Source: Crocodylus rhombifer (Eukaryota > Chordata > Crocodylia > Crocodylidae). From it: DNA of 64,000 bases. Of this stretch, positions 47,968 to 58,123 are shown piece after piece. Each line of letters starts with the position of its first letter. Position 1 is the first letter of the stretch. The stretch is taken from NCBI GenBank assembly GCA_038503035.1, contig JAVSML010000027.1, forward strand, positions 1,894,791-1,958,790, in the 5' to 3' direction. Below the pieces are notes generated by a model. The model was not told the DNA's origin. It did no database searches and was given only the letters and a program-made list of their open reading frames with translations. The translations under genes and the position numbers were made by a program.

Positions 47968-48070
47968 TCTGCTATCAACACGCCTTTTTCTGATGCTGTC
48001 TTGGTCAGCTATCTACACAACTTTTGGTCTGCTATCAATACACCTTTCTCTGATGCAGTTTTGGTCAGCT
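47968..48070. repeat. 60-bp tandem duplication
   Basis: TCTGCTATCAACACGCCTTT... ending TTGGTCAGCT (47968-48010) is repeated at 48028-48070 with a few substitutions, giving a 60-bp period. Confidence 0.9.
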
Positions 48071-49919
48071 CCAAGCTATGTTCTGAGGCTTGTGGATTCT
48101 GATTTCTACTTGATTTACCTTCACCATGGAAGATTCTTGTACCCATATATCAAACAACCCCCTCTGACCTGTAATCTAGTAACTCACAAATCCCAAAATT
48201 TTTCAGTTCCAAGATTTTTATCTATGAGAATTAAAGTGAACTAGATACTGAAGAGTCACCCTACTTGCACCCATGACCAAAGAGCTAAATAGGAGAGCTA
48301 AATAGGATAATAAGATAAAAAATGGAACTGTTCCCACTACCTTTCATTCACAAGAAGTAAATATAAATAATCTTTTCTTTCTATGGCTATTCTTAGACGA
48401 AACATATATGTGAAAACACACACTTTGGAGCTACAAGTACCTCAACATTTCTTGGCAAAATTTCCAGTGAAAGCACTAGAAAATGTATTACAGAAAGTAA
48501 TACCCCAATGGTTCTGAGATGAACTGATGTCATATATTGTTCATCTATTTGATAATTAGGCTATTTTATATACTTTTCCCAAAGGCTAATATGTCAGCAT
48601 GTAATTTTTCAACTGTAGGCCATACCACATAGACAGAAGGCAGAGCTAGCCTGCATGCTTGGTGGCTTTAGGGCTGGGAAGTGGAAGGACATGAGTTTAA
48701 GGCTGCTCATGGCCTCTGAGCCTATCAGCTATTTAACTGTAAAATATAAATTAGTCATAAAACTGAGAGTTAATTTTTGCATGCAATTAAAAATGTTATT
48801 CCTTGGCCCTTTATGTAACTCATGTTATCAAAACCACTTGAGCTACATTGCTACGTCAAGATTATCAGAAAAAAAAAACCTATTGGTCCAGATTCTGATC
48901 TCACTTACACCAGACTTACATTTAATCTAGACTTACAGTGGTATAAATTATATCAGATTCATGCCTTTGGATAGCCTTCATTGTCCAGTTATTAATGCAA
49001 CATTTACGGTACTGTTCATTATAGCAAGCACTGTAAAATAAAAGAAGGCTACCTATGGTGTACTCATAACACTTGTTTGTGCACTAATCACACATGCACT
49101 GACATTGGAAAACTCTGTTTAGACATAGGATAGCGTACATGCTAAGTTACTTTAGTTTTAAATCTATATAGCATTTATTTAAATAGGACAAATTCTTTAT
49201 CAGCCACTATGAGTGGGAATCAAGTGTGTAGAACATCACAACATGTGCTTAGGCACTTGCTCGAGCAGGTCCCATTAGAAATCCCATTTTGCTCTGAAAT
49301 GTTTATGTGTAATATGAAACCCTTCCACAGGCAAGCATCAGTGTACAAAAAAACCCGATCGTGCCAGTAGATATATGCAAAAAGCTTGTGCATTCATGGG
49401 ACAGATTCTCTGGTGCATTCTTATTCTTCTATAGCACTTACATGGCCGAAAAAGGACTGGAATGTGGCTGGACTTACTCAACGAGGAGAGAGCCAGTAGT
49501 GTCAGCTGTTTAGGATCCAGAAGTTCTGCTACTCTTCAGCAATCCCTGGGCATGTCTAATCTATACCAGGGCTGATCCCCTGAGTCAGGGATGTTCTGTG
49601 GTTTCCTCACTTTCCTCAGCTGCATTGAGATGCAGCTGAGAATCTGGTGCCTTGTCGGAAAAGGGTGACCCCAGAAGTGTAGAAATTCTATCATCATGGA
49701 TAGATGATGTATCCATAAATAAGCTTTGCTGAGGCATCACATAAAGGAGCAAAAGTAAGTGCCATTTCAAACCACTGTACATACTATTTATACCACAGTC
49801 CTATTAAGAGGAAGAGAGAACTACAGTGAAGATAAAAAAACACTTACCCCAAAGCTACTTTTCTAGCTTTGATGTTAAACAGCAATGCTAGTTGCTCCCT
49901 CCACTGGCTTTTTTTATTT
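48071..49919. other. AT-rich unique sequence; possible repeat at 48887-48962
   Basis: No supported gene. GGTCCAGATTCTGATCTCAC with CTTACACCAGACTTACA and GTGGTATAAAT at 48887-48950 is wording of an old sauropsid repeat. Confidence 0.45.
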
Positions 49920-50012
49920 CAAGGGTCAAGACTTATTCACCTTGACTACAAGAGTACTCCCAGTGACTTCAATGGAATTATTTGTGTGAACAGAGTAGGA
50001 TTTTGCCTTTAA
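49920..50012. repeat. Old palindromic repeat with 'AGTGACTTCAATGGAATTATT' core
   Basis: AAGGGTCAAGACTTATTCACC, ACTCCCAGTGACTTCAATGG and GTAGGATTTTGCC appear in the order expected for the common sauropsid GTGACTTCAATGGGA repeat. Adjacent GGACTAGATGGTCCTTTTCA (50045-50064) is a possible CR1 3'-end remnant. Confidence 0.55.
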
Positions 50013-50619
50013 AGTATTATTCAGTAGCAAAATCAACAAGGTAGGACTAGATGGTCCTTTTCAACAAACAGGGAGTTCTTTTCTTCAGCCATAGAAGGTA
50101 TTGATGGCCTGATGGCAACACTGCTTCTTGCTGGCTTTCCAGTGCCTGCAGCAGCTAGCTAACATAAGGGACTCTGGTGACTTTGAAAGCCTCAAAATAT
50201 TCAACCAACTATAAATAAAAGCTTCCAGTTATACCTCTAGCTTCAGACACCTGACACTATATGCATGTACACCATCTACCAGCAGATATGATTCTCATCT
50301 TGATTAGATTAGAAGAAAACAAACAAACAAGAAAGAATGAAAGAAAAAGAGTAATTTTTTGGGGGAAAAAAAGTATTCTTGAAAATTGAAATACTAATAC
50401 AAAAAGGATTCAATAGGTCCAGATCAGCCAAGGCATGTCAGAAAGGAGGGTTTTTTTTGACCAAATCTTAATTTTTTTAAATACTCAAGGGCCTTAAATT
50501 GTGAAGTAGTATTATGTGAGTACACATGTATACAAATTAGATTGTGTTGCTATTATTAGTGAGAATAAACTACTATGTATTAGACAGCATCAGCCTCTGA
50601 ACCTTCCTAACACCAAAAA
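50013..50619. other. AT-rich unique sequence, nothing recognised
   Basis: Contains poly-purine (AAAGAAAGAATGAAAGAAAAA) and short A/T runs. No supported gene. Confidence 0.45.
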
Positions 50620-51180
50620 AAAATGCATATATCACAGGGCCACTGAGATAAAGTAACGCTCAGCCCTAGAGGGCACAGATTTCGTCTTTATGTAAATCAG
50701 TGCCTGTCACTGCATGCATGATTCACTGCTCAGAGTGTACTCTTCTGTGACGAATGAGTCCCGCTTAATTTGGCAGTGATTATGCGGGTTGCTGGCCCTC
50801 TAAACCCCTTTGAACTTGTAATTGCTGCTGGTTTAAATAATGAACATTAAGGGGAGGTGGATTCATAAAACTGAGGATAATTACAATTTTTTTCTTTTTT
50901 CCTTTGTTTTTTTATGGAAATAAAAGGCTTCTGAGGCCACTGATAACTGTATCATGCTATGCTGTTACCGAAATAAAACTGCAGTCTTGTTCAGTGTTGA
51001 GGAAGGAAAAGGAAAAAGGGGGGGGGGGGGGGAAGGGGAGATCAGAATGGCTTGGATGCCAGTAGAAAAGGAGGAGCAATGGCATTCATGAATATTCATA
51101 GCTAGTCACATCTGTAGCAGGCTTGCTTTCCACCTTTTTTTCTTTGCAGTTCAACATGGACTAGAAGTGCTAACAAAAGA
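50620..51180. other. Candidate conserved regulatory block
   Basis: Repeat-free block with homeodomain-like TAATTG/AATTAC sites (GAACTTGTAATTGCTGCTGG, GAGGATAATTACAATTTTT), AATGAACATTAAGGGG, and a 12-bp palindrome ATGAATATTCAT at 51088-51099. Interrupted by a G15 run. No open frame of note. Its composition is typical of vertebrate noncoding enhancers; conservation is untested. Confidence 0.35.
51018..51032. repeat. G15 homopolymer
   Basis: Fifteen consecutive G within a purine-rich stretch (GGAAGGAAAAGGAAAAA before it, GGAAGGGGAG after it). Confidence 0.95.
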
Positions 51181-51549
51181 AGGTGATTGTGCAGTTCTAT
51201 CAGGTTCCAGGTTTAATCTTTGCAGACCATATTACTGAACTTACTTTCTTTCCTTTTTTTTTCCTTTTCAAAGACTCCTGCTTTTTTAAAAGAAAATTCT
51301 AAATGCCTTTAAGCAAAGGATGTGTTGTTCTTTATTTCCCCTGTGCTGCTTTTTAAAAATTATGTTCCTGTAATTATGAATGTGAGGGAATCAGTTGCCA
51401 AGGAAGCATGATGTGTAACATGCAGCAAATTCATTTCCCCCCCATTTGTGTGCAGTTTACCCTACGATATTCTTTGATGCAGTAAAATTTTGATTTTTGT
51501 GTGTAATGCATTGAAGCAAAAAAAAAAAATTGTTATTGAGGAGGGGACA
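51181..51549. other. AT-rich unique sequence between two candidate blocks
   Basis: Pyrimidine runs (TTTCTTTCCTTTTTTTTTCC) and AAAAAAAAAA near 51518. No supported gene. Confidence 0.4.
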
Positions 51550-51975
51550 GAAACCAAAGTCAGCCAAGTCAGGCAGCTACTACCCAGAAACAACAAAGAA
51601 TGAATGATAAATTTAGCAGCCTCATGTTCAATTTTCAAACAACACAGCAGAGATTTATAGCTTTGCTGCTCCCATGGCAAACGAAGCAGCACACAGAAAG
51701 CGTGTCTGTTTTTGATTTTGCTATGTTTTCCCCCTTTTTTGTTCTTTGCCTATTTGCAGTTTTTTTTTTAAACTCTACATTTTCTTTATCCTGGTGTGAG
51801 ATGAATATCAAAGGCCTAGTGCTGTTGGTAAGCCTCCAGCATACAACAGCAGCTCAATGGGATGTTATTAGAACCTGCGTCACAACATGGCAGACTGTGA
51901 TTAATAGGAACTGTATCAACGGTAGCAACTTCTCAACAACGCCCTCCAGCAGCTCTGAAGGGGCCATGTAAAGAA
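51550..51975. other. Candidate conserved block with a 123-codon plus-strand frame
   Basis: Repeat-free. A plus-strand frame of 123 codons (51600-51971) ends in TAA. Its translation has a hydrophobic stretch (about residues 42-62, FAMFSPFFVLCLFAVFFLNS) coded by a T-rich run, no recognisable domain and no Kozak-like start. An in-frame ATG at 51801 is followed 27 bases later by GTAAGC, a good splice-donor sequence. A real first exon is possible but unproven; noncoding regulatory DNA is at least as likely. Confidence 0.25.
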
Positions 51976-53190
51976 GAAAAAAATGTCTGTAAGAACCAGC
52001 TACCAAAGGTTTAGCTTTGTACATGAGTAGGTTATGTCAAAACTATGCAACTGCTTTCAACCAGAACATAATGGTGATATTTATTTAAAAGAATACTGCC
52101 AGCTACATAGATTGATGAGTATTTTGCTTTGTTTGAGCCAATCACGTTAAGTATAGATTTGCAGAAAACGAGATGGGATATTGCGAAGCTCTAGGTTGAT
52201 TTTAGTGATGTAACCAGAATCCTCTTAAAATAACCACCTGAAATTTCCCCACATATTAGTGTAATATGCTATATTTCAAACTGTATGGATGACAACTGTT
52301 CTCAGTGCAGATGTATCAAAGAAAATGGATTTAATTTCAAATGAAGTCTGGATTTGTATCATTACTCAATCATTTTTCTAAAATTATAACCTGGAAAGGG
52401 GAAACTAGCCAAAACAAAACCTCTAGCTCCAAACATCCTGCAATGTTAAAGTTGTTTAAAGTCCCAACCCTGAACCGTAAACAAATTTTGCAAAAGTCCC
52501 CTTTCTTTATTATCAACTCAACAAAAACAACCCAAACTTTTAGGTGTTGCCATTCCAGCTTCAGACCCTGTGTCTGTCTCTTCTCTACCAGAAGGTTACT
52601 GTTTAATGTTTTAAAATTCAATATAACATACCCCTTTCACAAAACAGTTCTTCTGTCAAGTGGTTCTAATTTGTGTTAACTGTATATTTAAAATGGCTGT
52701 CATTCTGCCACCTCTGTCATTCAAAGAAAAGGGGAAGAGCATTTCTCTACATACATACATACATACATGATGTTAGTGATTTCAATTACAAATTAGACTC
52801 TTAGCATATTATTTTACTGAAAAAATGCAATGCCTGCAACACACAATAATAGTTTGTATTAGAAAGAAAAATTAACAATGCAACAGTTTTAGTCCATATC
52901 TCAGGAGGGAGGCAGAAAAAAATAAGACTTGTTACTAGGGATGATTATGAGCACGATAATCAGCGGGTAGAAGAGAAAACATGAGAGAAGAGTTCTATAA
53001 ATTAGATGAAAAGGTTAGCAGTGGATATGAAGGTTGACTATGTATTATGCTGTCAGCCCTCAGGAGTTCGACTGACAGAAAAACTACTCATCATCAAAGT
53101 GCTCTGCTGTTGACCATCTAATGCCTCTCTCATTCTTAATTATTATACAGTAAGTCCTACTGAAAGTGCTGGAGTTTATAGGGTACAGAC
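51976..53190. other. AT-rich unique sequence with a short (TACA)n run
   Basis: (CATA)n microsatellite at 52748-52768. Facing frames at 52341-52679 (112 codons, plus) and 52370-52621 (83 codons, minus) show no domain. Confidence 0.45.
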
Positions 53191-53479
53191 CAGTGATTCT
53201 TAATGAGGATGTTGCAGCACCATGGGGTGCCTTGGGGTCCTTTCAAGGGTGCTGTGGGGTGGCACTGTTAAATGTGCAAACATAATTCACAGTATAAACC
53301 CAGAGATTTAAGTAGAAATCCACAGTGCAGTGTCACAAGCATTCTGACCTGTTGTGGTCTTTCTGAATTCTTTGCAAGAGAATTCCTCTATTATCTTAAT
53401 CTGGTCAAAAAATGAGTAAAAATTAAGAGCTAGCATTTTCTGAGGCGTGCCTTGAGTCTAGTGAGGTTGAGAACAACTG
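53191..53479. mobile_element. Nonautonomous hAT-type element, 289 bp
   Basis: Left end CAGTGATTCTTAATGAGG and inverted right end CAGTTGTTCTCAACCTCAC match the CAGTGGTTCTCAACC terminus of a well-known vertebrate hAT group. Flanks gtacagac (53183-53190) and ggatagac (53480-53487) match at 6 of 8. The left part has GGGGTGCCTTGGGGTCC, also typical. AT-rich core, no frame. Confidence 0.85.
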
Positions 53480-54243
53480 GGATAGACTTTGAAAAAGCAC
53501 TGGCATACAGGTCATTGAAAAAACTAGTCCTGCCTAAAACAGAAATACATTTATACTTCCCATCCCCCCAACTATATAAATGCATGCAACTTGTTCAACC
53601 AATCAAGGAAATATGTTGTCTGTGTGCCAAAGACTTCAGCACTCCCTTTTACCTGCTCATCTCTGTAGGCCATAATTAAAGGAAGGGCAAACTGGTTTAT
53701 AGTAAACACAAGAAGTTGGAAAAGATCTCTGCTTACAATTTCTCAAATACTAATTTTACCTAAGCATCAAGGGCGATTAAAATTATGAAGGAATTAGCAG
53801 CTGAGTAAAGAGATTACTTACTGCTGCAAAAAGACAGCCAGCTTTCACAGGTTCTAAAAAAACAAAGCTCAGTTCTCACCTGTGTCAGGGAACGGGGCAG
53901 GGATTTTTTTTAGGGTGATATCTTTTATTGCACCAACTGCATAGCTCGGATAGAGTCAGACATGCTCAGAGAAGGAAGAAATGCAAAGGAGCTGTTTCTT
54001 GCTTCCCAAGAAACAGGGGCTGGCTAGAGACTAGCTTAGTGCTTGCTGTAGTTTAACATAGGCTCCAAGGACTGTTTGCACACTCTCATTAAGCACCTTC
54101 CCAACAAGGAACACCCTTAGCATGATCCCTAGGCTGTGAGCCAGGAGATGGGCAGCGGAGGAGCCAACTATGTTATCATTAGACTCTCCCCATGATGAAA
54201 CAGTCTCCTGCTGGAGGGAACCTCTTATTTTTCAGTCCCTTAG
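53480..54243. other. Unique sequence with a TTGTAGC-repeat fragment at ~53914-53950
   Basis: GGTGATATCTTTTATTGCACC with CAACTGCATAG resembles the TATCTTTTATTAGACCAACT segment of the repeats at 16690 and 47089. No supported gene. Confidence 0.45.
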
Positions 54244-55510
54244 ACTAAGGACAGAAGTTACACATAAACCAGTTTAAGTGATCAGAAACTGGTTTAAACC
54301 TGTAACAGAACAGAAGTTCAGTGCACATAAACTAGTTTCAAAATGGCCACAACTGGTTTAAAATAAATCTGGCTGCATGTGGTATCAGACTTAATCAATT
54401 GGGGTCAAACTGGTTTTGGAACTTCTGTCCCAGCCTCTTTCCTGGTTTAAGTTAAATCAGTCTCTCAGCATCCCAGCATGCTTTGCAGCCCTGGGCTGGG
54501 CTCTGCTGTCCGTTCCAGAGAGCAGGGCTGGCCCTGCCCCTTTGCTGTCTAGCAGGAGCAAGAGTGGGGGTGAAGGTGTGGCCAGATGCTGCCCTGGTAT
54601 GGCCCCCTAAGGCGAAGGGGGCAGGGAGGGGCTTTATTTCCTCTCCCCTATGGGGAACCCCAGTCGGGGTCTGCCTGGCCAGGGCACAGCAACCCCGCCT
54701 CACCACTTCAGTGGCAGGGATGGGGGCATAGCCAGATGCCAGCCAGCATGGCCCCCTAAAACGAAGGGGGCAGGGAGAGAGTTTATTCCCCCCTCCCTCC
54801 CCTCTCCCCCAGTGACCCCAGCTGGGGTGTCCCTGGCTGGGGCATAGCAGCCCCTTTCAGGGTCCCTCCCCCCTCACTGCTCCAGCAGCAGGGCTGGGGG
54901 CATGGCCAGACACCAGCCGCCATGGTCTCCTAAGGCGAAAGGGGCAGGGATGGAGTTTATTCCCCACTCTCTCCCCTCTCCCACTGGGGGACTGCAGCCA
55001 TGCTGGCTGCCATCTGGTCACATCCCCGTCCCTGCTGCTAGTGGGGGGGCTGTGCTGCAGGCTGAAGCAGGGCAGGCAGAACTGCTGTACCCTGCATGGA
55101 GTGAGCAGCGGTGGCAGCAGGGCTGGGAGGGGTGACTAAGGAGTGCTAAGCGGTGGTGGCACTGAGGGGGCTTGGAGGGCTATGGTCACCCCAAAATTCA
55201 TCTTAGACCCCATAGCCACCCCTCTCAGCACCGCCAACATTGCTGCTCACCCTGCATTGGCTGTGGCAACTGTACCCACCCCGTTCCCACCCACAGTGCA
55301 GCCCCCTCTCTGCACCCCCACCAGAAAGAGGCTTGCACTTCCCTGGACACTATGACAGGGGCTGCCGCCCCTGTCAGTGTCCACGCCCTCACCACCGCTG
55401 CCTTACTGCTCCAGCGGCAGGGGCGGGGGCTTGGCCAGACACACTGTCCCAGCACCTGCCATCATGAATTTGGAGGCAGAGGGCAATTCCAGTAACATGT
55501 GAGGATTCAC
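54244..55510 (+). mobile_element. GGCTAGG-family element copy D with expanded GC-rich core
   Basis: Left end GACTAAGGACAGAAGTTACA after TTA, followed by the AAACCAGTTTAAGTGATCAG and AACTGGTTTAAA half-sites of copies A-C. From 54480 the element turns very GC-rich and holds a tandem repeat (54601-55000) plus a CCCCTGTCAGTGTCC-rich part. The right end is not recognisable and is probably truncated near 55500 where copy F begins. Many overlapping 60-107 codon frames here are artefacts of GC bias. Confidence 0.65.
54601..55000. repeat. Tandem repeat, about three units of 150-175 bp
   Basis: Units begin at about 54601 (GGCCCCCTAAGGCGAAGGGG), 54750 (GGCCCCCTAAAACGAAGGGG) and 54924 (GGTCTCCTAAGGCGAAAGGG), each followed by GCAGGGA, a TTTATT(T/C)CC box, a CTCCCCTCTCCC box and a CCCAG(C/T)-GGGGT box. 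Unit length varies by small indels. Confidence 0.8.
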
Positions 55511-55524
55511 ATTAACTATTTGAT

Positions 55525-55803
55525 GGCCAGGTACAGGCGTTCCACTTTGATTGTTATAAGACAAGTGATTGGGAATTGGTCTATACCTCTAACAGAGCAG
55601 AAGTCTGGCACACAAAACCAGTTTATACCGTAAGACAAGTTTGGCACATATAGACTGGTTTAAAAATGGTGTATCCCACCTAAGATTTGCGCCCCCCCCC
55701 GGGCGAATATGTCTTCTATTTGCTACCAGCCTAAACTATGCTGCTTACAGAAAACTGCATAACTTAGATTCCACCTCAGACTTTTGAATGTCTGTACCTA
55801 GCC
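55525..55803 (+). mobile_element. GGCCAGG-TIR element copy F, 279 bp
   Basis: Left end GGCCAGGTACAGGCGTTCC, inverted right end GGCTAGGTACAGACATTC. Shares GTCTGGCACACA, CTATGCTGCTTACAGAAAAC and TTTTGAATGTCTG with copy E. Flanks GAT and AAT do not give a clean 3-bp duplication. Short relative of the GGCTAGG elements. A CCCCCCCCCCGGGCG run at 55691-55705 interrupts it. Confidence 0.75.
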
Positions 55804-57881
55804 AATAAGGTTGTGTAGTTGAAGAGTAATAGTAGCATGAAGTTTTTCTACTAGCTTCACCACTTTTGTCCCATGACACCATCCTCCTTGCACAGTTGCT
55901 AAGTCTAATATCCATGGCGCACCCACAGAGAAGATCACAAAAGAGTAGGGAAGGTGTGGAAAGGTGTGAGGACAGGGGATCCTCCCCAGTTCATGCTCTC
56001 AGGCCATAGGTTTTTGTCCCCTATGCTTACATTTACTCTCAGAATAGAACTGGCACAAGTACTACCATTATAAAAACATTTTCAGTACCTTTGGATGCAT
56101 GGCTCCAATGGAATCTATAGGAACTGCATTAAGCAGTCGAGGATAAGAATTGGCTCTTCAAGTTTAATCTAATCCCACGTTTTTATTATTTTTACTGCTA
56201 GTAACATGGGAATAGCCAGAAAAAAGAAAAAGCAGCAACATGAAGCATTTGTTTGGACGAAGTACAATTTACTCCTGTCTTCTATATCCGAGTGTGATTT
56301 TCAGAAATAATCAAAACAAAAGTGACAAAACCCAAAAACCACAATGAGCAAACACCAGCTTTTAAGTGCTGTGGGAACAGAGACATTTGTTTAAGTAACC
56401 ACTGTTTAAAAAATGCATACATAGTAACACCAGAATAAACAGCTTGCAATGCTGTTTATTTTAAGATACACAATAGTAATGTAAAGTGCCGCATGCCCTG
56501 AATTCAGGGTGTGCTAACATTATTTACAGTTCTGAAGAGCAGTAGGAAAACTCAGTTACATGCCAGAATACTCCCTGTTCAGATGAGAGCAAAGGTCAGA
56601 ACTCATTTCTTTTGCAGCAAGGAGTATTTCAACAAGCAGCTACATAAAGCTACTGCTCTCTCTGCCCATGTCAGTACGTCTTGAATTGTATATCAAAGTC
56701 CTAGAGAAGACACTGTCTGTTAACGCTGTATTGGAGACTTAAGTGCAACTGATTCTTGGGAAGGATTAGGGGTTGTAATAGGAGAGTTCATAAAAAAAAA
56801 AGTCCCTGGTGAGACCTTTTCTACTTCACCCTTCATTTCTTAAGAATTCTTCAAACAGGCCTTGCTCGCTAATCTATGTCACGCCAAGCAAAAGTTGCAA
56901 AATAAGCATAGTACTAACAAAACTTAAAAGTGCTGTTGTACTCTAAGAAGTGACCATGTAAAAACATAACCTGCCTTATTCACTAAACTTATACCTTGTG
57001 TGTGTTCTGAGCTATAACCAATTACTTTACTGACAAAACTTTCTATGATTTCAGTGGTGCACAATTCATACTCTTTCTTAGTTTCACACCGAAACAATCT
57101 AGATACAGGAGGGTCAACTGAATTATATTCTGGCATCTGCATCATGAACAGATTCACAAATACAGCAACTGGAGAGCCATACAGAATCCAGTTTGAATCT
57201 CAGATCACAGGAGAAATTGCAGGCAAATAATGTGAAAAATAGATACTTTGAGACATAAACTGAGTTTCTTTGACCTAAAAATTATTGGGACACACATGAT
57301 GCCCCACAGCATAATTATTACAATGTCATTTTTCAAAGCAGAACTGCACTTCAAGTTTAAAATATGATCTACTCATTGGTGGCTGAGTGAAGTTGTGTGT
57401 GAAATGCAGCAGTTTGTCAGCAGGTGTTGAATCAATATTTTCTTGGGATCACTCTGCCTCCCTGCTTTCAAACCAACTTTTACTTTGAATTCTAGGGTCG
57501 AACCAACACAAAATGCAAAAATGAACTGCAAAAGAAACTGCCAAGTCTCACCTATTTTGATAAAGAGATTTCTGTGCAAAACCACTAATTTTACATTAAA
57601 TTTGATCTGTAGCCTAAGCTGCAAACATATCAGTTAAGGATTTTCCATGAAAGCATTTCAAGGTACTGAAAGCTGTGCTTTAATCTGACTCATAGAGGAG
57701 TCATATGTGTTTTCTAGATCCTGGTTCTGACTCCAGACACCCGCAAAGTTCAGGAGCTTTAAGATATGAAGGGACTCATTTTGGGGCCATCTCTGCTCAA
57801 AATATTTGTGAGGTCTAGAGAACCTTTAGACATCGTGAAAATTGAGATTGGCTTGCATGTTTTGACAGTCCTTACCTTTGA
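55804..57881. other. AT-rich unique sequence, no gene seen
   Basis: No recognised repeats. Overlapping frames on opposite strands at 56924-57230 and 57373-57637 carry no domain. Confidence 0.5.
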
Positions 57882-58123
57882 GGCCAGGTACAGAGATTAC
57901 ACCTTCATTGGTATAAGCGATGGAATCTGGTTTATACCCACAACAGAACTGAAGGCTGGCACACAGACTGGTTTAAAAATGGCAGAACCTGGTCTAGGAT
58001 TTGCCTCCCCACCAAAGGGTGAATGTGTGTCTGTTCGCTACTGAGCTAAACTATGCTGCTTACAGAAAACTGTGTAACTTAGACTGATTCTGCCTCAGGC
58101 TTTTTGAATGTCTGTACCTAGCC
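57882..58123 (+). mobile_element. GGCCAGG-TIR element copy E, 242 bp
   Basis: Left end GGCCAGGTACAGAGATTAC and inverted right end GGCTAGGTACAGACATTC. Inside: ATTGGTATAAGCGATGG, CTGGTTTATACC, GGCTGGCACACAGAC, CTATGCTGCTTACAGAAAAC. Very like copy F but without its insertions. Flanks TGA and AGA. A 92-codon frame (57766-58044) enters it and is fortuitous. Confidence 0.8.

Noticed and set aside
54601..55000. CRISPR-like direct repeats
   Set aside because: Units are 150-175 bp, variable, and within a eukaryotic transposon; no short repeats with unique spacers anywhere in the window.
54452..55495. Cluster of 60-107 codon frames
   Set aside because: All are in a GC-rich, partly tandem transposon core and overlap each other on both strands.
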